DNA of 64,000 nucleotides from Candidatus Lucifugimonas marina (GCA_029593915.1 CP046147.1:2108001-2172000); one strand, 5' to 3'; positions 16,675 through 26,445 are shown, counted from the first letter of the stretch. The notes: generated by a model not told the origin, from the sequence alone. Numbers and translations are program-made.

Positions 16675-17904
16675 CTAAAACATCAGCGGGCACCAGGGCG
16701 CCCGCTCGGCAGCGAACATTGAATCGGCGAGTGCAACCGAGCCATCGGTGTGTTCCTCAACACGCCCCGCCCGTTCGAGTTCAGCCAGCTTCGCGCCGCC
16801 AAGATAAATCGTCGACAGCGATGCCGTCGGCAGAGTTATGTCGGCAGCCTTAGTAGTGGGAACACACGTGGAACCATCTGGGCCGCCGGTCAACTCAAAC
16901 CGACCACCCCACTCAGGTATGTACGAATCTTCCACTTCGAAAACCAAGCTGCCCTCTGCCATGTACGTGCGAGCCGAAAGAGCCTCGGCGACGTCGAGCA
17001 TTCGATACCAAACACCGTCGTAGGGCTTACGCTCCAGCTGTCGTTGATCTTCGAGCATCCACGGCAAGGAATCGTCTACGGGCGACCGCCATGTGCTCAG
17101 CGTGTCGTACAAATCGACGTTCAGAAGGTGATTCCAAAGCGCAGCGTGCGATGCCGGATTGCTGTGAACGACCATGTCGGCATTGAGCAATCCATGAGTC
17201 TGCTCACCGAATACGTGAAGTTCTTTAACTAAATACTGTGCATAACCAAGCGCCCGGCCATCTTCTTCGTACACGACAAGCCACGGCTTGCCCCAGTCAC
17301 CGCCGCCGCCGAGACCCAGCGCCCATCGATCCCAACTTAGTTCATCTTTGCGAGGGATACCGGAGTGAGAATTCACCGCAGCTTCCCACGCTTCAGGAAA
17401 TACTTTTCTAGCTTCGTCAGGGCTGACGTAACGAGTCTTGCCGGGGATCTCTGGCGAATTCTTGATGACTGCCTTGCGAGTATCTATTTTGAAGTTTTCG
17501 TGCTGGATCGACATGCCGTAGCCGAACCGACCGTATATAGCGCTCTCCGATGCCCACAACGAAGCGACCGGTTGGCCTTTTTCACGTTCCTGTCGCAGTA
17601 GGCGTTCCATCATGTTGGTGAGAATGCCACGGCGGCGATGAGTGGTCGCAACCGTCACAGCTGTAACACCAGCGTTTTTGATAATTGCCCCACCAGGAAC
17701 GGCACTTTCAAAGCCGATTGCACCGGAAGTACCTACGACTTCCTCACCATCGAACGCTGCCATCGACATTTCAGGCGTGAAGCCTTCTCGATCAAGCCGG
17801 TATTGCGCTTCACTCGGCTCGTAATGACCACCAAACCCTCGGTCTAACGAAGTCCAAAACCTGCGTCGTTCAGCTTCGGTGAATTGTCGGTATTCGATAG
17901 TCAT
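16675..17904 (-). CDS. Eis-like GNAT acetyltransferase, tandem copy 2
   Basis: 409 residues with the Eis layout: an N-terminal GNAT domain with the acetyl-CoA loop THRRRGILTNMM near residues 89-100, a second GNAT-like domain, and a C-terminal sterol-carrier-like domain. It ends in Phe (PLMF); in Mycobacterium Eis the C-terminal Phe carboxylate is catalytic, so this supports the family. The block ASESAIYGRFGYG holds the conserved tyrosines. Such enzymes acetylate amines on aminoglycosides, peptides or proteins; the target here is unknown. ATG at 17904 leaves a 26-base gap to the upstream paralogue, whereas an in-frame upstream opening would overlap it. Confidence 0.82.
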   Translation of the reverse strand: MTIEYRQFTEAERRRFWTSLDRGFGGHYEPSEAQYRLDREGFTPEMSMAAFDGEEVVGTSGAIGFESAVPGGAIIKNAGVTAVTVATTHRRRGILTNMMERLLRQEREKGQPVASLWASESAIYGRFGYGMSIQHENFKIDTRKAVIKNSPEIPGKTRYVSPDEARKVFPEAWEAAVNSHSGIPRKDELSWDRWALGLGGGGDWGKPWLVVYEEDGRALGYAQYLVKELHVFGEQTHGLLNADMVVHSNPASHAALWNHLLNVDLYDTLSTWRSPVDDSLPWMLEDQRQLERKPYDGVWYRMLDVAEALSARTYMAEGSLVFEVEDSYIPEWGGRFELTGGPDGSTCVPTTKAADITLPTASLSTIYLGGAKLAELERAGRVEEHTDGSVALADSMFAAERAPWCPLMF

Positions 17905-17930
17905 GGTGTGGTCGCTGAAATCCTTGAAGC

Positions 17931-19172
17931 CTAGAAGTAGTGCGCACACCACGGTGCTGAGTCGGTCGAGAACATGCCATGAAGCTTGGCGACCGACCCG
18001 GTTGTAATCGCATCGATTCGTCCGGCCTCCACCAATGGCTCTGGGGTCACGCCCCCAAGATAGATAGCTGAAAGATCGGCAGGAGTCATCACGACGTCGG
18101 GCTTGTCGGTAGTCTTTTTCACTGATCCCTGAGAATCGTCAATTTCAAGTACATATGTACCCGCAATCTCAGGTTGAGATTCCGAAATCAAACCGATTTT
18201 CACACAACCGTCGGCGTTGTAGGTTCTGGCTTCGAGCGCCTTTGGAATATCCAGTAAACGGACCCAGAGGGCATCGTGCGACGTGCGGCTCAAACGCCGT
18301 GGGTCTGAGAGCATCCACCAGAGCGGATCATCTGAAGGGCGGTTTACGGCTGTGATCTTTCCGACGAGATCGAAATTCAACAGGAATCGCCACATCGTTG
18401 CGTGGGCCGTGTCGGTTATCGAAACCTGCTCGACAACCTCGAGGGTTCCCATGTCGGAGTCACCGATTCGGTGCATTCGGTAAGCGACATATCCGGTCTG
18501 TTCACCAGCCTCTTCGCAGATAGCGAAGAATAGCGGACTGCCACCACCACGAACGCGTTCCTCATCGAACAACTCGTAGCGCCAGCGACCCTCGTTGCGA
18601 TTCACCGAACCAATGGTTTGCTCGTGCATCTGGGCGTAAATACCAGGCAGCATCGCGGCTGCTTCGTCGGCATCGACAAAGTAAACGTGTGCGTCCGACT
18701 CTTCACCCGGATCAATTGGAGAATGCGAGAACGCCCCGAAGCTGGGATCAATTTCCCAATCGTAGGAGTTAACGGCTAGACCGTAGTCGAATCGACTGTA
18801 CAGATGCGATTGAGATGCCCATAGCCCACTAACGATATCGCCACGCTCACGCGCTTCATCGTGAATCTTCGACATCATGCGCGAAAACGCACCCTGCCTG
18901 CGATGAGTCACTGAGGTGGTCATATATGCCACTCCAGCCATCGGAACAGTTGCTCCACCGGGAAGGGTCAGTGAGTATGAGTCAGCGCCACCCGTGCCCA
19001 CGATTCGCTCAGACGAAGTGTCGACAGCGGCGATCAATCGATCGAGCTCCGCTCTGTCATTTCTGAGACGCGCAATATCGTCCGGGTGCACATGCTGCCC
19101 GAATCCGTGCCGAACGGCTTTGCGCCATTCGGTGAAATTGCTGTCGGTTACTGAACGTAGTTCGATGGTCAT
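17931..19172 (-). CDS. Eis-like GNAT acetyltransferase, tandem copy 1
   Basis: 413 residues, colinear with the next gene: acetyl-CoA loop THRRQGAFSRMM, the ASQSHLYSRFDYG tyrosine block and a terminal Phe (CAHYF). The two proteins share the start MTIE and the ending APWC. The pair is transcribed together and arose by duplication, but divergence is large, so substrates may differ. ATG at 19172 was preferred to a TTG seven codons upstream. Eis family membership is firm; the physiological role is not known. Confidence 0.82.
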   Translation of the reverse strand: MTIELRSVTDSNFTEWRKAVRHGFGQHVHPDDIARLRNDRAELDRLIAAVDTSSERIVGTGGADSYSLTLPGGATVPMAGVAYMTTSVTHRRQGAFSRMMSKIHDEARERGDIVSGLWASQSHLYSRFDYGLAVNSYDWEIDPSFGAFSHSPIDPGEESDAHVYFVDADEAAAMLPGIYAQMHEQTIGSVNRNEGRWRYELFDEERVRGGGSPLFFAICEEAGEQTGYVAYRMHRIGDSDMGTLEVVEQVSITDTAHATMWRFLLNFDLVGKITAVNRPSDDPLWWMLSDPRRLSRTSHDALWVRLLDIPKALEARTYNADGCVKIGLISESQPEIAGTYVLEIDDSQGSVKKTTDKPDVVMTPADLSAIYLGGVTPEPLVEAGRIDAITTGSVAKLHGMFSTDSAPWCAHYF

Positions 19173-19280
19173 TGGAATCACAAATACGGGCAACTATTTG
19201 GCCCGACGACGTATGCTACGTGTTGCACTACTTTCGAGCCACCCGCCCAAGTAACAAAAAGCAACTAAAGGTTTTGCCGA

Positions 19281-20045
19281 ATGCCCGCACTTCTCGAAGA
19301 CAAAATCGCTCTGATCACCGGAGCCAGTTCAGGTATCGGTAGAGACACTGCGATTGTCATGGCAGCTCACGGAGCTAAGGTAGTTGTTGCCGCACGACGC
19401 GAAGCTGATCTGGCGGAAACTGTTGCGATGATCGAAGCAGCCGGCGGCACGGCAACATACGCCGTCACTGATGTGTCTGACGGTAAGCAAGTTGAACGAG
19501 CGGTTCAACACACGGTCTCGACTTACGGCGGACTAAACGCAGCGTTCAACAACGCCGGTATTCTCGAACCAAACGGACATCTTCACGAGGTTGATGACGA
19601 CGATTTCGACAAGATCATCAACGTGAACCTCAAGGGTGCGTTTTTGAGCATGAAGTACGAAATCGGCTACATGATCGATAACGGGGGCGGTGCAATCGTC
19701 AACGATTCTTCGTACATGGGTCTGAAGGGTGGAACAGGACGACAACCCGCTTACACAGCGAGCAAGCACGGTGTGATCGGACTAACGAAAGCTGCCGCTC
19801 GTGACTACGCTCGCAAGGGCATTCGTGTAAACGCTGTTTGCCCCGGTGTGATCGACACTACGATGATGCACGGTCTTGACCGAGGTGGTGATCCCGCAAC
19901 CCGCGCCAAGATGGAAAGTTGGGTACCGATGAATCGATACGGTGAACCTTCTGAGGTTGGTCAGGTGGTGTCGTTCTTGTGCTCAGACGCTGCGAGTTAT
20001 GTGACAGGTCAGGCGATTCCGGTCGATGGCGGCGTAACGAGCTAG
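19281..20045 (+). CDS. SDR-family oxidoreductase (glucose 1-dehydrogenase-like)
   Basis: 254 residues, a classical short-chain dehydrogenase. The NAD(P)-binding motif GASSGIG is at 14-20, NNAG at 90-93, catalytic Ser near 143/144 and YTASK with Y158 and K162. The C-terminus (YVTGQAIPVDGG) is the usual SDR ending. An Arg pair after strand 2 (AARREAD) favours NADP. It should oxidise or reduce a secondary alcohol or sugar. It lies alone on the plus strand between Eis-like genes and repeat B, with no operon context. Confidence 0.87.
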   Translation: MPALLEDKIALITGASSGIGRDTAIVMAAHGAKVVVAARREADLAETVAMIEAAGGTATYAVTDVSDGKQVERAVQHTVSTYGGLNAAFNNAGILEPNGHLHEVDDDDFDKIINVNLKGAFLSMKYEIGYMIDNGGGAIVNDSSYMGLKGGTGRQPAYTASKHGVIGLTKAAARDYARKGIRVNAVCPGVIDTTMMHGLDRGGDPATRAKMESWVPMNRYGEPSEVGQVVSFLCSDAASYVTGQAIPVDGGVTS

Positions 20046-20089
20046 TGCAACTACGATTTGCGAGCGCTTAAGAACAATCATCCGACACT

Positions 20090-20216
20090 GTCATGCTGAA
20101 CTTGATTCAGTATCGCAGATGATTCTGCACCACAATCAGTGATGGCAAGATCGTGCTAACCCGAACTACGAATCAGCCTGTGTCGACCACTGATTCTGAA
20201 TCAAGTTCAGAATGAC
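20090..20216. repeat. MITE-like repeat, family B, copy 2
   Basis: 127 bases with a left end GTCATGCTGAACTTGATTCA and a right end TTCTGAATCAAGTTCAGAAT, the same inverted terminal repeats as the copy at 7053. Located between convergent genes. No coding potential. Confidence 0.82.
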
Positions 20217-20320
20217 ATTTGGCAGTTTCGACGCGTTGATCAACTCGAAATCATCCGAAGCCCCAACGCGTCAATTCAGCCAGATATTCCTGAATCCTCA
20301 CAAAAACGTAGCGAAAAAAA

Positions 20321-21250
20321 CTACCGAGTCCACTGTGCCTTGTATGGCTGTGGCTCTACGTCATTTGGCTCTGGTTCTCGAACAGTGCCATCTCGCCACG
20401 ACTCGACCGGAACCCAACCGAGCAGTCGTTCGGCCTTCTTGACCGACAACGGACTCATGAAGCCTTCGATCGGCTCCTTCAGTTTCACGTCAGGGTGAAT
20501 CTCTTTGATCGCATCCATGGTCGGAATATTGAGCGTAGTGTCAGTAGCGTTGATGAAGAACGCTTCTGCTCCGCCGAACTCTTTCTCGATGGTCAAACGG
20601 CAGGCTCGAGCAGCGTCGTGTCGACCTACCCAGCTCCAGAAACCACCTGCGTTGTGCCGACCTTGAACAGCAGCACCGCTGGACTCCAGATGACGCTTGG
20701 CGGTCCCAGGGTCCCACAGAGCATGGAATCGCATGTTTGCGATCTGAACCTTGCCCTCACGACGTCGCACAAACGCCACAGCCATCTCTTCACCGAGCCA
20801 TTTCGACTGCGAGTAAGCATCTTCAACGCGAGTTGGATGATCTTCGTCGACCGGGTAGTACTCAGGCGTGTAAATCTTCTGACCCCAGCCAGCACCAACG
20901 GCGTTTACCGAAGAAGCCATACAGATTCGCTCAATACCGTGAATTTCGGCTGCTTCGAGCACGTTCCAGTTGGCAAGCATGTTGATGCGGAACAGCTTGT
21001 GCTCGGCGTCTTTGTTCGGTGCAGGGATAGCAGCCATGTGGACTACGGCATCGGCCCCAGTCAGTGCGTTTACCACCTCACCAAAGTCAGTTACATCAAC
21101 ATCCCACCACTGTGCAGAGTTGGAAGGCGATCCTGGTCGGGGTGGCACTGAGTCCACGTTATAAACGTCGTAACCAGCTGCTGCGAACTCGGCGATGATG
21201 TACTCACCGGCCCTGCCCGATCCACCTGTAACTACTACCTTCTCTGCCAT
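20321..21250 (-). CDS. NAD-dependent epimerase/dehydratase family protein
   Basis: 309 residues, an extended SDR. The nucleotide motif GGSGRAG is at 9-15, an Asp (NVDS) after strand 2 favours NAD, and SS..Y146-x3-K150 (YSQSK) is the catalytic set. Its pattern and length resemble uronate dehydrogenases and UDP-sugar epimerase-like proteins acting on free sugars. With the acid-sugar dehydratase and xylulokinase nearby, a part in uronate or sugar oxidation is plausible but not shown. It is a single-gene unit divergent from the SDR at 21394. Confidence 0.83.
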   Translation of the reverse strand: MAEKVVVTGGSGRAGEYIIAEFAAAGYDVYNVDSVPPRPGSPSNSAQWWDVDVTDFGEVVNALTGADAVVHMAAIPAPNKDAEHKLFRINMLANWNVLEAAEIHGIERICMASSVNAVGAGWGQKIYTPEYYPVDEDHPTRVEDAYSQSKWLGEEMAVAFVRRREGKVQIANMRFHALWDPGTAKRHLESSGAAVQGRHNAGGFWSWVGRHDAARACRLTIEKEFGGAEAFFINATDTTLNIPTMDAIKEIHPDVKLKEPIEGFMSPLSVKKAERLLGWVPVESWRDGTVREPEPNDVEPQPYKAQWTR

Positions 21251-21393
21251 GCGATTCTCCGTGTTGGCTCAGGACGTTCTGTACGCCCGCATAAAAAATT
21301 CTGCAGACCAGTATGAACCGCAATTTGAGTCATTGCGAGGAGTCAGCGACGTGGCAACGTCACGAACGCGAGTAAACGAGTACCATCTTCCGC

Positions 21394-22134
21394 ATGACAT
21401 CACTAAAAGGCAAAACAGCACTCGTTACCGGCGCAAGCAAAGGCATCGGTAAGGCAATCGCACTGGCGTTCGGAGAAGCCGGCGCAAACGTAGTCGCCAC
21501 AGGCAGAAATCAGGGCGAAATCACCGACGTAACAGCGACAATCAGTGCCCGCGGCAGCAACGCTCTCGGAGTGACCGCTGACCTCGGTGTTGAATCAGAA
21601 ATCGAACTTCTCATCGATGCTGCAAAGCAAGAGTTCGGCGGAGTCGACATTCTGATCAACAACGCCGGAATCATTCAAGAAAGAATCCCCATTGCTGATC
21701 TCGATTCCCAGCTATGGCGCAACATCCTGAACGTAAACCTCACTGGTGCGTTCTTAATTACACAAAAACTTCTGCCGGGGATGATCGAACGCAAGAGCGG
21801 AAAGATCATCAACATTTCGTCTATTGGTGGACGAAAAGGTGGGTACGGTCGAGGTGCATATCGAGTAACGAAAGCCGGTTTGATCAGCTTCACTGAAACG
21901 CTTGCTGCAGAAGTTTATGAGCACGGCATTATGGTCAATGCAATCTGCCCTGCTGGCACCGATACCGAGGGGTTTCGTCAGGTATTCAACACCGCTGGAC
22001 GATCCGAAAACCCTCAGCTGATGGAACCGAAAGAAATAGCCGATGTGGCGCTGTTCCTCGCATCCGACGCTAGCTCAGCAATAACCGGCACAGCCATCGA
22101 CGCATTCGGCGGTTCGAATCCACTGTTTAATTAG
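21394..22134 (+). CDS. SDR-family oxidoreductase
   Basis: 246 residues. GASKGIG at 13-19, NNAG at 89-92, SS near 142-143 and YRVTK with Y156 and K160 form the classical SDR set; TGRN after strand 2 suggests NADP. It resembles 3-oxoacyl-ACP reductase (FabG) and gluconate 5-dehydrogenase-like proteins, and sequence alone does not separate them. The start is the first ATG in a run preceded by a sequence with no strong SD. Divergent from the epimerase gene. Confidence 0.85.
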   Translation: MTSLKGKTALVTGASKGIGKAIALAFGEAGANVVATGRNQGEITDVTATISARGSNALGVTADLGVESEIELLIDAAKQEFGGVDILINNAGIIQERIPIADLDSQLWRNILNVNLTGAFLITQKLLPGMIERKSGKIINISSIGGRKGGYGRGAYRVTKAGLISFTETLAAEVYEHGIMVNAICPAGTDTEGFRQVFNTAGRSENPQLMEPKEIADVALFLASDASSAITGTAIDAFGGSNPLFN

Positions 22135-22163
22135 CGATTTCTCAAGGCCACCATCCAGAAAAT

Positions 22164-22197
22164 GTCATCCTGAGGCTCTCGAAGGAGACACGTCGGC
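22164..22197. repeat. Family D repeat arm (partial)
   Basis: GTCATCCTGAGGCTCTCGAA followed by GGAGACACG matches the left ends of the elements at 27020 and 63573 but has no visible right arm here. It lies between convergent genes. Confidence 0.6.
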
Positions 22198-22225
22198 CAA
22201 CACCTGCGCCCAACGCTGTCGAAAG

Positions 22226-23410
22226 CTAAGCCAACGACCGATTCGCGTAGCCTTCGCCGCCTAGCAATAGATCATCCTCGGCAAAGCGTTCGATTCTGAA
22301 CGGGCGGACGTCGATCATGTCAGTTGATCCATCAACAACTAGATCGCTCATGATCTTGCCGATACCTGGACTCAGCTTGAATCCGTGACCACTAAATCCA
22401 GCGCCGACGAATAACCCATCCAGTGCTTGAACACGACCAAACGCCGGCTGGAAGTCGGGCGAGCAGTCGTACACACCTGTGTAGCCCTGCATTTTCGAAG
22501 CCATCTCCTGACCCGGGAAGCGATGCGCAAAGCGTTCCATCAAGCTAACTTCCTCATCCAAGATCGGCGGCTTCGTTGCTTCAACTTCTTCGTCGATAGG
22601 TCCTCGCATCGGATCGTGCTCGCCTAGCAACGCAAGAGTTCCGCGTTCGGGTCGGTAGTACGCCCGTGCGACGCGATCAGAAACCACCGGATGAATATCG
22701 CCAAAGTCAGGCGTGCGTTCAACAACCGCTATGGCGTGACGAACCGGAGTGATGGGCAATTCAATTCCGTGCGGAACCAGTAATGCGCTGGTTCTAAATC
22801 CAGCCTCAACAATCACAGTGTCGGCTGAAATCACACCCTCAGATGTTTCGACTCCTGTGACTTTACTCCCCTCGGAAGTTACGCCAAGAACCTCGGGACC
22901 GACTCGTACATCTACACCAAGTTCACGCGCCGCAGCGATAAACGAATTCGCAACGGTCGATCCATCAGCATGACCCGACTCCGGCTCCCACGCCCCGGCA
23001 GCGACATCGTCGCGAACAAGCCGTGGTTCGATTTCGCCCACTTCGTCGACGGATATGTACTGAGCATCGATACCAAGTCGCTGCTGCATCTTCACAACTT
23101 CATGACCGTGCTCAAGTTCGGCTTCTGGGAACAACACCAAGAAACCGGTTTTACGAAAACCGCTCTCGCCAACACCGACAATATCCGACCAGTTTCCGTA
23201 CATCTCACGACCGTACATCGTGACTTTCACCAGTGATTCCAGGGTGTAGTGCATCCGAACGATCGCACTCGACCAACCGGAAGCACCAGAGGCGATACCG
23301 TCTTTTTCGATCAGCACGATCTTGCCTGCACCACGTTTCGCCAGATGCCACGCCGTTGAAGCACCGTGAACACCGCCGCCAACAACAACAATGTCTGCCG
23401 TATCTGCCAT
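22226..23410 (-). CDS. DAO-type FAD-dependent oxidoreductase (sarcosine oxidase beta-like)
   Basis: 394 residues. The FAD motif GGGVHGAS is at 11-18, followed by TAWHLAKRGAGKIVLIEK, the classic DAO start. The C-terminal block GLFVGAGFSGHGFKLSPGIG is typical of sarcosine oxidase and glycine-oxidase relatives. It should oxidise an N-methylated or secondary amine such as sarcosine or an amino acid. ATG at 23410 has AGGAG ten bases upstream. It stands alone, without the other subunits of a heterotetrameric oxidase, so it is probably a single-subunit enzyme. Confidence 0.86.
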   Translation of the reverse strand: MADTADIVVVGGGVHGASTAWHLAKRGAGKIVLIEKDGIASGASGWSSAIVRMHYTLESLVKVTMYGREMYGNWSDIVGVGESGFRKTGFLVLFPEAELEHGHEVVKMQQRLGIDAQYISVDEVGEIEPRLVRDDVAAGAWEPESGHADGSTVANSFIAAARELGVDVRVGPEVLGVTSEGSKVTGVETSEGVISADTVIVEAGFRTSALLVPHGIELPITPVRHAIAVVERTPDFGDIHPVVSDRVARAYYRPERGTLALLGEHDPMRGPIDEEVEATKPPILDEEVSLMERFAHRFPGQEMASKMQGYTGVYDCSPDFQPAFGRVQALDGLFVGAGFSGHGFKLSPGIGKIMSDLVVDGSTDMIDVRPFRIERFAEDDLLLGGEGYANRSLA

Positions 23411-23626
23411 CGAATCGAATCTCCTGAAAAGCGCCGCGAACGCCAACTGTTGCGCCCTGATAGCGTCGCGCACTACTTTGACATAAGAAACCGCCGAACA
23501 ATAGGGGTTGGTTGACAGAACTCAAACATGCACACCAGCACGCACCTCATAGACATATTACTTTTACTCATTATAAAATAGCGTCGCTTTTCTGATTCAC
23601 ACACCACATATACAGAGAGGGCTGGC

Positions 23627-24778
23627 ATGAAACGAATCATAATCTGCTGCGACGGCACTGGCGCTGACGAAAATCGTCGTCAGATCAGCAATATTCGAAT
23701 GACGTACCTCGCCACGAAAGACCAACCGGATCAGTACGCCTGGTACGACCGCGGGGTAGGCACAGGTAGTGCCAAAGATGTTGCATGGGGCGGGCTGACG
23801 GGTGCCGGCCTGACCCTAAACATTGAGCAGGCATACCTCCAACTCGTCGAACACTACGAGAAAGGTGACGAAATTTTTCTCTTCGGGTTCAGTCGAGGCG
23901 CATATACCGTCCGCAGTCTTGGTGGACTAATTCGCAACATAGGCTTGCTACGGAGAGATCGCGCAGGGGCGCTCGAAGTCGGATTTGAAATGTACACGTC
24001 AAAGAAGTGTGGTCCCGACTCAATTACTGCCCGCAAGTTCAGAGCCACAAATTCGAACGAAGTCACTATCAAGTTCATGGGGGTTTACGACACCGTGGGA
24101 TCGGTGGGGCAACCTCAAAAGTTGTGGCTCAGGATTACTGGAGAAGAGAAAGAATGGTTCAAGAAGTGGGGATTCCACGACTATCGGCTATCCTCGTTGA
24201 TTCTCAACGGATACCAGGCGTTAGCGATAGACGAAAAACGCCGTCCGTTCCGACCCCAAATATGGAACGACCCGAAAGTCGAAAGAGAATGGCCTGCCGA
24301 GGCAAATGACTCATGTCCAGAGTTAGAAAAAGCCCATCCAAAGCTCTTTGAAAAAGCCCCCATTGAACCAACAGAGGCGGAACAAGAAGCCGAGAAAGAC
24401 AGGCGAAAGAACCAAGTTATTGACCAGCAGTGGTTACGTGGTTGCCACACCGATATCGGAGGTGGGAATCACCCCCCAGGATTATCGAATACAACATTGA
24501 GGTGGATGCTTGATGCTGCTTGCAAGCTCGATTTGAAAGTCGATAAGAATTACATCGACACCTACGCCAATCCATTAGTGAGTAAACAGATCAACGACTC
24601 CTACAAGCACCCATACAAATTGCTTGGTAAAGCACACCGTGAAATAGGGACACGCAGTCCTCGAACTGAATCGTTGCACCCGTCCGTTGACCAGTTCGAA
24701 GCCGACTATCCCGAACAGAACGAAGAGCTGCCAATAAAACTCAAAGAATACCGGGACAGATCCAAAACCAAAGAGTAG
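23627..24778 (+). CDS. DUF2235 alpha/beta-hydrolase-like protein
   Basis: 383 residues. The DUF2235 blocks are all present: ICCDGTG near the start, YDRGVGTG around 40-47, the nucleophile elbow GFSRGAY with S89, GVYDTVGSVG and a late CHTDIGGG with the His/Asp. These proteins are related to the Tle1-type phospholipase effectors of type VI secretion but are also common in bacteria without one, as here where no secretion genes or toxin partners are seen. No signal peptide is present. SD GAGAGGG precedes the ATG. The C-terminal 60 residues are very charged. A lone acquired gene is possible. Confidence 0.82.
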   Translation: MKRIIICCDGTGADENRRQISNIRMTYLATKDQPDQYAWYDRGVGTGSAKDVAWGGLTGAGLTLNIEQAYLQLVEHYEKGDEIFLFGFSRGAYTVRSLGGLIRNIGLLRRDRAGALEVGFEMYTSKKCGPDSITARKFRATNSNEVTIKFMGVYDTVGSVGQPQKLWLRITGEEKEWFKKWGFHDYRLSSLILNGYQALAIDEKRRPFRPQIWNDPKVEREWPAEANDSCPELEKAHPKLFEKAPIEPTEAEQEAEKDRRKNQVIDQQWLRGCHTDIGGGNHPPGLSNTTLRWMLDAACKLDLKVDKNYIDTYANPLVSKQINDSYKHPYKLLGKAHREIGTRSPRTESLHPSVDQFEADYPEQNEELPIKLKEYRDRSKTKE

Positions 24779-25023
24779 CGACGGATCCCTTCAACTTACT
24801 GTTGGGGCACTGTAACTCAGATATAAATAAACCAAACGAATCGGTAGCCATAGTTTCTTTCCAAATGCGGTGATCCAAGCAGCGTAGATAATGGTGCTTG
24901 GTACAGACCCGTCATTGCCGACAAATCACCTGAACAGCCGCAAATGAAAGGTAACTCTGGCACTATTCTCGTTATCATCAGTTTCCAGCCACCAACCCTG
25001 ATTCAATAACGAGTAAATATTCC

Positions 25024-26121
25024 ATGGTTCTCGAGAAGCTAAAGCACGTCCCAGACCCCACTTACGTTCAGCAGGCTCCGCTGACGGAATTCATTTCGAA
25101 CCTGTTCACGGCCGCTGGAATGCGACCTAACGAGGCGCTGCTTTGTGCTGAAGTCCTGGTCGATGCCGACATGAACGGAATCGACACTCACGGCGTTTGC
25201 TACAACCTCGATCTGCACTATTTGACTGGGCTCATGAACGGCTACATCAAGGCGCAGCCTGATGTGAAAGTAACCTACGAAACGCCGGGAACGGCTGTTA
25301 TCGATGCCGATCAGGGAATGGCGATGATTGCCAGCGTTAAGGCGATGGAACTTGCTATCGAAAAGGCTGAAAAAACAGGCATGGCTTCTGTAGCAGTGAA
25401 GAACTCTTCGCACTACGGGGCTGCGGGTTACTACGCTCGACTGGCTCTGAAGCACGACATGATTGGCTTTTCGATGTCGTCAGGCGGTGGTCGTGTGATC
25501 ATTCCAATGAACGCTCGATACCCGTGGATGGGCACGAACCCGATGGCGTTCGCTGCTCCGGCCGGCGAGGAGCCACCGTTCGTTATCGATATGGCTTCTT
25601 CCATGACGTCGTACGGCAAAGTTTCGATCGCTCAGGCGTTTGGGGTCGATATTCCCGAAGGATGGGCGCAAAACGCTGATGGCAAACCTGTAACCGACAT
25701 TTCAAAGCGAAGCGAAGCGATTGGTCAGCCGCCGCTGGGTGGTAAGTACGACACTGGTGCCCACAAGGGCACTGGAATCGGCATCATGGCTGATGTGCTC
25801 GGCGGAATTCTGCCGGGTGAGCGTCTTTCGGGAATGATGATGGACAATCCGAAGGGCGGACGTTTCTGCCACTACTTCCAGGCGACTCGAATCGATGGAT
25901 TCCGACCTGCCGATGAGTTCAAGTCCGACATGGACGAAATGCTCCGAGCGTTCCGAGCGCAGGAACCATCTCTCGAAGCCGAAGGCGAAGTCATGTACCC
26001 CGGCTACCCTGACTCTAAGTACGTAACCAAGCGCATCGAACAGGGAGTTCCTCTACCTCGCCACACCGTCGAGTACTTCAAGAAAATGGCCGACACACTA
26101 AACGTAGAGTTTTCGATTTAG
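25024..26121 (+). CDS. Ldh family (MDH2/YlbC/YiaK type) oxidoreductase
   Basis: 365 residues, full length for the NAD(P)-dependent malate/L-lactate/ureidoglycolate dehydrogenase family, which is unrelated to classical LDH. Family blocks: DMNGIDTHGV near residue 50 (catalytic His), VKNSSHYGAAGYYA, and PWMGTNPMAFAAPAGEEPPFVIDMASS. It should reduce or oxidise a 2-oxo/2-hydroxy acid. No neighbour indicates which acid. The protein starts at ATG 25024; the weak SD leaves some doubt. Family members are often multiplied in marine Chloroflexota. Confidence 0.9.
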   Translation: MVLEKLKHVPDPTYVQQAPLTEFISNLFTAAGMRPNEALLCAEVLVDADMNGIDTHGVCYNLDLHYLTGLMNGYIKAQPDVKVTYETPGTAVIDADQGMAMIASVKAMELAIEKAEKTGMASVAVKNSSHYGAAGYYARLALKHDMIGFSMSSGGGRVIIPMNARYPWMGTNPMAFAAPAGEEPPFVIDMASSMTSYGKVSIAQAFGVDIPEGWAQNADGKPVTDISKRSEAIGQPPLGGKYDTGAHKGTGIGIMADVLGGILPGERLSGMMMDNPKGGRFCHYFQATRIDGFRPADEFKSDMDEMLRAFRAQEPSLEAEGEVMYPGYPDSKYVTKRIEQGVPLPRHTVEYFKKMADTLNVEFSI

Positions 26122-26138
26122 GGATCCCACAGCAATTC

Positions 26139-26243
26139 CCCGCTCCCAGCGGGAGAGGGCTGGGGTGAGGGAGAGTCGGTAGCTGTAGCTTCCGGTCGAC
26201 ATTCCCCCTCACCTAAATCCTCTCCCTAATGGAGAGGACTTCA
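26139..26243. repeat. Dispersed palindromic repeat, family A, copy 3
   Basis: CGCTCCCAGCGGGAGAGGGC followed by TGGGGTGAGGGAGAG, a variable middle, then CTCACCTAAATCCTCTCCCT. Same architecture as the copies around the ankyrin gene. Confidence 0.8.
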
Positions 26244-26292
26244 AACAATCGCACCACCCAAGGTCGCACATTCCGCAATCGCCTCTCGAGAC

Positions 26293-26445
26293 TGTCATTC
26301 TGAATTCATGCCCGCCCTGAGCCACGCCGAATGGGTTCAGAATCAAACAGTAACCGGATTGAACGACGGGGTCAGTCAGCGTTGAGCAGTTGAAAAACGG
26401 TGGCTGAATCGCTCACAAGATACTGAAAATGAATTCAGCATGACA
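26293..26445. repeat. MITE-like repeat, family B, copy 3 (variant)
   Basis: Left end GTCATTCTGAATTCATG and right end ATGAATTCAGCATGAC; about 153 bases. The internal CTTGA of the standard arm is replaced by ATTCAT, as in the element ends at 46476 and 63679, marking a subfamily. Confidence 0.7.
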
